Assembly: GCA_002311635.1 (NCBI GenBank)
Contig: DBZJ01000086.1
Location: 25,235-33,676 of the forward strand
Reading direction: 5' to 3'
Length of the DNA stretch: 8,442 nt
DNA from: Syntrophaceae bacterium UBA1163
GTDB lineage: Bacteria > Desulfobacterota > BSN033 > UBA1163
Shown here: positions 5,808-8,442 of the stretch, in pieces
Position numbering within the stretch: the stretch's first letter is position 1
Layout: the number at the start of each line of letters is the position of its first letter
Notes under the pieces: generated by a model
Told to the model about the DNA's origin: nothing
Database searches by the model: none
The model's input: the letters and a program-made list of their open reading frames with translations, nothing else
Made by a program: the position numbers and the translations under genes

Positions 5808-6659
5808 TTATTGCGGTCGACTCCTCTTCATCTCTTCGATGTCAATATCCACTTGCTTTAGCTTCTCAATGATATGATTTAATTCCTCATTTTCTTCAAG
5901 AACCCCTACCCAGGTGTTCGCCTGTTCGACAAACGAACTTCTGGGGTAATTCTTTATGAGCCTTTTGAAATAGTCTAAGGATCTTTGAATATCCCTCTGG
6001 GGATTTCTGGAATGGGCGTAAATAAGTCCCAGATTGAAAAGAGCCTCATCTTTTGAGGATCTGGGATCAGATAGGGCCAAAACTTTTTGGTTTTCCCCAA
6101 CCGCTCCTTCATAATTCCCCTGAGCAAGAAGCTTCTGGCTTCGAAGGAGGTGTTCTTGACCTTCGTCAGATTCTTCAAATCGCAATTGCTGCGGTTTTGT
6201 TCTTCTTGATTCCTTGAACCTCTCCTTACTTTCCTCCCTGTCCTTCACGGCTCTCTTTAGTTTTTCGAGTTTCTTGGTTGTTTCCAAATTCTCCAAGAGC
6301 ACCCCCACCCATATTTTAGTCTGTTCTGTGAGATGGCCTTCAGGATAATCATTTAGAATTTTCAGAAAAAGATCGAGAGACTTTTTATAATCTCTTTTGG
6401 GATTCCCGAAGTGAGCATACACAAGACCCATCTCGAAGAGGGCCTCTTCTTCCAGATGTTTCTGGGAATGAAGAGAAAGGACCTTCTGGAATTCGTTCAG
6501 CGCCAAATCATAACTCTTCTGAGCCAGCATTTTCTGGCCGCGCAAGAGGTATTGCTGAGCCTCCTTACGCAAGCTCGTCTCCTTCATGCCCGCACAGCTA
6601 AGAAGTGCGAGAGAAATCAGGCTGGCAATACAAAAATATGCGTATTCCCGTCCCCTCAT
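5808..6659 (-). CDS. QseG-like TPR outer-membrane lipoprotein with internal duplication
   Basis: 283 aa starting MRGREYAYF, with a hydrophobic signal segment and a lipobox ALLSC (cysteine at 22), so the mature protein should be lipidated. The mature part contains two copies of an about 100-residue TPR unit (about 33-133 and 168-268). The copies share GLVYAHFGNPKRD/GLIYAHSRNPQRD, then WVGVL and IEKLK/LEKLK, joined by a charged linker (about 134-165). The C-terminus is a coiled coil. The start is ATG 6659, which overlaps a TGA of the kinase remnant as ATGA, suggesting coupled translation. An ATG five codons upstream (6674) is possible but puts acidic residues into the signal peptide. Lipoproteins of this kind often lie between a sensor kinase and a sigma-54-activating response regulator (GlrK-QseG-GlrR). 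Here the kinase is broken and no such regulator is in the window. Confidence 0.75.
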   Translation of the reverse strand: MRGREYAYFCIASLISLALLSCAGMKETSLRKEAQQYLLRGQKMLAQKSYDLALNEFQKVLSLHSQKHLEEEALFEMGLVYAHFGNPKRDYKKSLDLFLKILNDYPEGHLTEQTKIWVGVLLENLETTKKLEKLKRAVKDREESKERFKESRRTKPQQLRFEESDEGQEHLLRSQKLLAQGNYEGAVGENQKVLALSDPRSSKDEALFNLGLIYAHSRNPQRDIQRSLDYFKRLIKNYPRSSFVEQANTWVGVLEENEELNHIIEKLKQVDIDIEEMKRSRPQ

Positions 6660-7042
6660 TTGCTCCGTGCCCATATTTTGCCGCCGTCATGCGTTATCTT
6701 CTGTTTGGCAACGGCCTTTCCCAGCCCCGTCCCGTGAACAGGAGGTAACGCTTCCATAGTCGTCTGCTCAAATTTCTCGAAAATCGTGATGAGATTGCCT
6801 GCTGGGATACCGGGACCTGTCCCTGCGACCGAAACTTCTGCCCCTTGGCAGATAGATCTGACGAGAATCCTTACTCGACCTCTTTGAACAGTGAACTTTA
6901 TAGCATTTCCGATAATATTTTTTAGTATCAGAAGAATCTTCTCACTGTCGATGGTCAGGATGGGCAACCCCTCCGAGAACAATGCTTCAAGACAAATACC
7001 TTCTTATGACGGAGGGATAGATCTAAATGTCACCTGATCCAT
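6617..7042 (-). pseudogene. Histidine kinase C-terminal (HATPase_c) remnant with in-frame stops
   Basis: The readable part (6982 to 6659) has an N box NIIGNAIKFT, a G1 box VAGTGPGIP in which the essential Asp of VxDTGxGIP is replaced by Gly, an F box IFEKFEQ and a G2 box GTGLGKAVAK. It ends GGKIWARSK then TGA (6656-6658). The same frame continues GDGNTHIFVLPA before a second TGA (6617-6619), which is exactly the normal end of a kinase (GxGSxFxFxLP), so the first TGA interrupts a once-longer gene. Upstream, the frame is open from ATG 7042 (MDQVTFRSIPPS) to TAA (7004-7006). The stretch between there and the N box is about 20 residues shorter than usual, hinting at a deletion. No DHp domain with the phosphoryl His is found. 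The 3' end overlaps the lipoprotein signal-peptide coding region. Confidence 0.8.
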
Positions 7043-7050
7043 GATTGCAC

Positions 7051-7326
7051 TCAATTTACTTGAGTTTTTAATTTTGAAAATCTGGATTCCAATACCTCAT
7101 ACGTGCTGATCAATCCTTTTCCCAAAGCATGATCGATCACAGACGACATATCCGGGACATCCAATTTTCTCATCAGGTTAATCTGGTTTTTCATTACAGC
7201 TCTCTCACTGATGGAAAGCTCATCTGCGATTTCTCTATTCTCGTAGCCTTCTGCGATCAGGTTTAAGATCACTCGTTCACGTTGGTTAAAAACTCGGGGA
7301 TTCACTTTCGGTTCCTTTGACGCCAT
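7051..7326 (-). CDS. Stand-alone LuxR/GerE-type HTH regulator
   Basis: 91 aa consisting almost only of a LuxR C-terminal HTH: FNQRERVILNLIAEGYENRE (13-32), IADELSISERAVMKNQINLM (33-52), and RKLDVPDMSSVIDHALGKGLI (53-73, family pattern kLgv.nr..av..A...GLi). The customary TVKxH of the recognition helix reads AVMKNQ, which may alter DNA contacts. There is no receiver or ligand domain. ATG 7326 is preferred over an upstream TTG (7362) because AGGAGG (7337-7342) lies 10 nt before it and the TTG falls in a hairpin. It is co-oriented with the small ORF upstream and with the kinase remnant and lipoprotein downstream (8 nt from the remnant frame), so it may sit in one operon with them. It may be intact, or the surviving part of a larger regulator. 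Confidence 0.78.
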   Translation of the reverse strand: MASKEPKVNPRVFNQRERVILNLIAEGYENREIADELSISERAVMKNQINLMRKLDVPDMSSVIDHALGKGLISTYEVLESRFSKLKTQVN

Positions 7327-7336
7327 TTGAATCAGT

Positions 7337-7342
7337 CCTCCT
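7337..7342 (-). promoter_or_regulatory. Shine-Dalgarno deciding the LuxR-type start
   Basis: AGGAGG on the minus strand lies 10 nt before ATG 7326. It lies inside the longer TTG reading, so the shorter product is the likely one. Confidence 0.65.
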
Positions 7343-7360
7343 CTCTCATCAAGTCGAATC

Positions 7361-7393
7361 AATCAGGATCTCCCGTTTGGGTTTATCCTGATT
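7361..7393 (-). promoter_or_regulatory. Perfect 9-bp inverted repeat / hairpin upstream of the LuxR-type gene
   Basis: AATCAGGAT (7361-7369) and ATCCTGATT (7385-7393) are exact inverted copies 15 nt apart, with an inner CCC-GTTT-GGG that extends the hairpin. No T-tract follows on the minus strand, so it is not a standard terminator. It could be an autoregulatory operator, an RNA processing site or a leader hairpin. A run of eight C (7398-7405; G8 on the coding strand) lies just upstream. Confidence 0.5.
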
Positions 7394-7412
7394 ATTACCC
7401 CCCCCTTATCAT

Positions 7413-7589
7413 CTATTCGTTTTCTTCGGTTAGCATCCCATCCTTATTAAAATAAGGTGTTATCTCCCTTCCAAAGACGAGAATTGCCTTTTCTATGCCG
7501 TTGGCAATGGCAAGGGCCAACTTCTTTCCGATTTTCTTTTTGAGCCGGTAATAAAAGCATAGGTTTTTGTTAATCAGGAAACCCCTCAA
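7413..7589 (-). CDS. Small conserved-looking ORF, 58 aa, TTG start
   Basis: I do not recognise this protein. It reads (M)RGFLINKNLCFYYRLKK, then KIGKKLALAIANGIEKAILV, then FGREITPYFNKDGMLTEENE, and stops with TAG (7413-7415). It has a basic middle (residues 15-23), a short amphipathic or hydrophobic stretch LALAIANGIEKAILVFG (24-40) and an acidic end. It lacks a signal peptide. The start is TTG 7589, because a perfect AGGAGG (7598-7603) lies 8 nt upstream and the only nearby ATG, in another frame, stops after two codons. A sigma-54-like promoter 42-57 nt upstream of the start fits a short leader. It precedes the LuxR-type gene by 86 nt on the same strand and may share its transcript. Amino-acid composition is protein-like and not low-complexity. 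It is probably real; the function is unknown. Confidence 0.6.
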   Translation of the reverse strand: MRGFLINKNLCFYYRLKKKIGKKLALAIANGIEKAILVFGREITPYFNKDGMLTEENE

Positions 7590-7597
7590 TCCATATC

Positions 7598-7603
7598 CCT
7601 CCT
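7598..7603 (-). promoter_or_regulatory. Shine-Dalgarno selecting the TTG start of the 58-aa ORF
   Basis: AGGAGG, embedded in AAGGAGGGAT on the minus strand, is 8 nt before TTG 7589. Confidence 0.7.
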
Positions 7604-7630
7604 TACTTGAGCTAATATCTTGTTATTAAT

Positions 7631-7646
7631 AGCATTTTTTGTGCCA
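7631..7646 (-). promoter_or_regulatory. Sigma-54 (RpoN) type promoter
   Basis: On the minus strand TGGCAC is followed after 5 nt by ATGCT, against the consensus TGGCAC-N5-TTGCW: one mismatch, with GG/GC spacing correct. The start would be near 7620, about 30 nt before the 58-aa ORF. A TTGACA (7653-7658, minus) lies just upstream, but no good -10 follows it. Regulation by a NtrC/GlrR-type activator would fit the QseG-like gene downstream. Confidence 0.55.
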
Positions 7647-7940
7647 GATCTTTGTCAACATCGTAACTTTCAATAATTATTTGCCTTTTTCAAATCCTTC
7701 CTATTGCAACGAAAACGAAAATGGAATTCTTTTTCATCAAAGTCCTAAATAATTTCCCTGTAAAAGTGAAAAAGTCTTTCTGCCATCTCGAAGGTATGCG
7801 GATGCTAAAAAGAGCCTTTTCGCGGTTGCAGTCAATTTCTTAACCTTGCCTCTGTCTCGAAGAGGGAGCGAAGTAACAATAAAAGAGCAGAGCCATTTCA
7901 GACTGTGCTCTTGGAAGACATAATTTCAAAGACAGGACAA
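7647..7940. other. Long intergenic stretch, no convincing gene
   Basis: This AT-rich region lies upstream of the sigma-54-like promoter, where activator sites would be expected. It contains a 10-bp palindrome AATAATTATT near 7671-7681. On the minus strand a frame of about 60 codons is open across roughly 7740-7925, but it has no usable start or ribosome site. I see no tRNA, repeat array or mobile element. Confidence 0.4.
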
Positions 7941-8136
7941 AATAAAAAGGCCGACTTAAAGTCGGCCTTTGGCGTGTGTCCTTTCCGGATCAATCACCCT
8001 CTTCACCTCATCAGAAACCGGCTTTGGCCCGAGACTCTTAGCATTGAAGGGTCCCCCCGTTCTCTGCCTTGTGCTCTCAGGTCTGAATCCCCTTCGGGAT
8101 TCTTGCGGGTTTCCAAATCGGATCCGTTTCTTTTCT
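7941..8136 (-). ncRNA. Candidate structured small RNA with its own promoter and terminator
   Basis: About 195 nt on the minus strand lie between an extended -10 promoter and an intrinsic terminator. Predicted nested pairings (plus coordinates) are 7986-7991 with 8121-8126, 8014-8019 with 8108-8113, and 8028-8034 with 8075-8081, plus a tetraloop hairpin 8085-8091/8096-8102. The third stem has C opposite A on the plus strand, which becomes a G-U pair in minus-strand RNA, favouring minus transcription. The layout is a rod with a side hairpin and the length suits a 6S-type RNA, but I cannot identify conserved 6S sequence. A 73-codon frame crosses it on the same strand, but it runs into the terminator stem and has no family resemblance. 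Known riboswitch motifs are not complete. Confidence 0.5.
7946..7970 (-). terminator. Strong intrinsic terminator ending the candidate small RNA
   Basis: An 11-bp perfect stem AAAGGCCGACT/AGTCGGCCTTT (7946-7956/7960-7970) has a 3-nt loop. On the minus strand it runs into TTTTTATTTT; on the plus strand only TTT follows, so minus is the main direction. Confidence 0.8.
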
Positions 8137-8142
8137 AATATT

Positions 8143-8171
8143 TTTGTAGCATAAAAAAGTGATAAAAGCAA
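8143..8171 (-). promoter_or_regulatory. Extended -10 promoter for the candidate small RNA
   Basis: Minus strand: TTGCTT (8166-8171), 17 nt, then TACAAA (8143-8148) preceded by TGC, an extended -10. The predicted start is near 8136. It lies directly after the terminator at 8194-8217, so the RNA would be an independent unit. Confidence 0.5.
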
Positions 8172-8193
8172 TGCCATGAAATCAGAAAAAAAA

Positions 8194-8217
8194 GGGCTGA
8201 GAGGGGGATCTCAGCCC
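8194..8217 (-). terminator. Intrinsic terminator (minus strand)
   Basis: GGGCTGAGA (8194-8202) and TCTCAGCCC (8209-8217) form a 9-bp GC-rich stem with a 6-nt loop. On the minus strand it is followed by T8 (8186-8193). The loop on that strand is C-rich (TCCCCC). It ends a transcript coming from the right. Confidence 0.8.
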
Positions 8218-8285
8218 GAGGAGGATGAAATGAAAAAAATTGTTCATTTCTCTTATACATTCATAGTATCAAAATGGGTAGAAAT

Positions 8286-8311
8286 TAAAATACCGTGAAG
8301 AATGTATTTTA
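8286..8311. promoter_or_regulatory. Inverted repeat, possible operator
   Basis: TAAAATAC (8286-8293) and GTATTTTA (8304-8311) are perfect inverted copies 10 nt apart, half-sites 18 bp centre to centre. A third copy, TGTATTTT, recurs in direct orientation at 8325-8332, 22 bp after the one at 8303. This is the AT-rich gap between two terminators, where a promoter would be expected. Confidence 0.35.
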
Positions 8312-8364
8312 CGAGCTGAAAGGCTGTATTTTTCTAACAATTAGACCCTATCAAACAAAAAAAA

Positions 8365-8388
8365 GGCAGAGCCGTTTCTGGCTCTGCC
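8365..8388 (-). terminator. Intrinsic terminator (minus strand) near the right edge
   Basis: GGCAGAGCC (8365-8373) and GGCTCTGCC (8380-8388) form a 9-bp stem with a 6-nt loop, followed on the minus strand by T8 (8357-8364). It would end a minus-strand transcript that begins outside the window. On the plus strand the same hairpin precedes the boxA-like site and could act as a boxB-like stem. Confidence 0.75.
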
Positions 8389-8389
8389 C

Positions 8390-8400
8390 GCTCTTTGACA
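8390..8400 (+). promoter_or_regulatory. boxA-like antitermination site
   Basis: GCTCTTTGACA differs from the E. coli rrn boxA core GCTCTTTAACA by one base. A stable hairpin lies 1 nt upstream, as in rrn leaders (boxB then boxA). The TTGACA inside it also looks like a -35, but no good -10 follows at 16-18 nt. The last 40 bases of the window carry nothing else I can assign. Confidence 0.35.
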
Positions 8401-8442
8401 TTGCATATGGGCTTACCTTACTAATACAAACGCGTTAAATCA

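Noticed and set aside
7740..7925. About 60-codon minus-strand open frame containing VKKLTATAKRLFLASAY
   Set aside because: The peptide looks protein-like, but there is no ATG/GTG start with a ribosome site and no recognised family; kept only as a remark in the intergenic entry.
8025..8081. Fragments resembling a TPP riboswitch (CTGAGA and ACCCTT on the minus strand)
   Set aside because: The remaining conserved thi-box elements are absent and no thiamine gene follows.
7956..8177. 73-codon minus-strand open frame
   Set aside because: It runs into the terminator stem, lies over the candidate small RNA, has no ribosome site and no recognisable motif; composition looks like translated structured RNA.

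Overview
The window looks like a chromosomal segment of an uncultured Gram-negative bacterium, most likely Desulfobacterota (Deltaproteobacteria) or a neighbouring phylum. The reasons are the mix of housekeeping genes, a QseG-like TPR lipoprotein beside a sensor-kinase remnant, a sigma-54-type promoter, moderate GC, and intergenic 7-bp repeats that I recall from genomes of that kind. The taxonomy is inferred from gene content only.

Left half (1-5174), compact housekeeping and metabolic genes: the 3' end of nusB, a stand-alone M17-aminopeptidase N-terminal domain gene, a convergent UDP-glucuronate decarboxylase gene (stop codons overlap by 4 nt), then ilvE (branched-chain aminotransferase) and a YacP-type NYN-domain nuclease gene on the + strand. 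Facing them is a minus-strand pair: an EamA/DMT transporter gene followed after 14 nt by plsY (glycerol-3-phosphate acyltransferase). Three junctions here (nusB/M17N, ilvE/NYN, NYN/plsY) carry unrelated 7-bp tandem repeats arranged as inverted arms. These repeats encode or modify the gene ends: the NusB and PlsY C-terminal tails, the NYN start codon, and both stop codons at the NYN/plsY junction.

Middle (5175-7600), regulatory genes: a truncated GntR DNA-binding domain gene on +, with a candidate operator. Facing it is a minus-strand series: a previously unlisted 58-aa small ORF with a perfect Shine-Dalgarno and a sigma-54-like promoter, a free-standing LuxR/GerE HTH gene, a broken histidine-kinase C-terminal domain, and a TPR lipoprotein with an internal duplication. 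The kinase frame continues its canonical C-terminal motif past an in-frame TGA. The lipoprotein gene starts inside it, so this looks like a decaying GlrK-QseG-type two-component locus.

Right end (7600-8442) has no convincing long protein gene. It holds three intrinsic terminators, all strongest on the minus strand. A candidate structured small RNA of about 195 nt lies on the minus strand with its own extended -10 promoter; one of its stems is complete only in minus-strand RNA, through a G-U pair. At the right edge a boxA-like sequence follows a hairpin on the + strand, hinting that an rRNA operon or other antiterminated transcript may begin just beyond the window.
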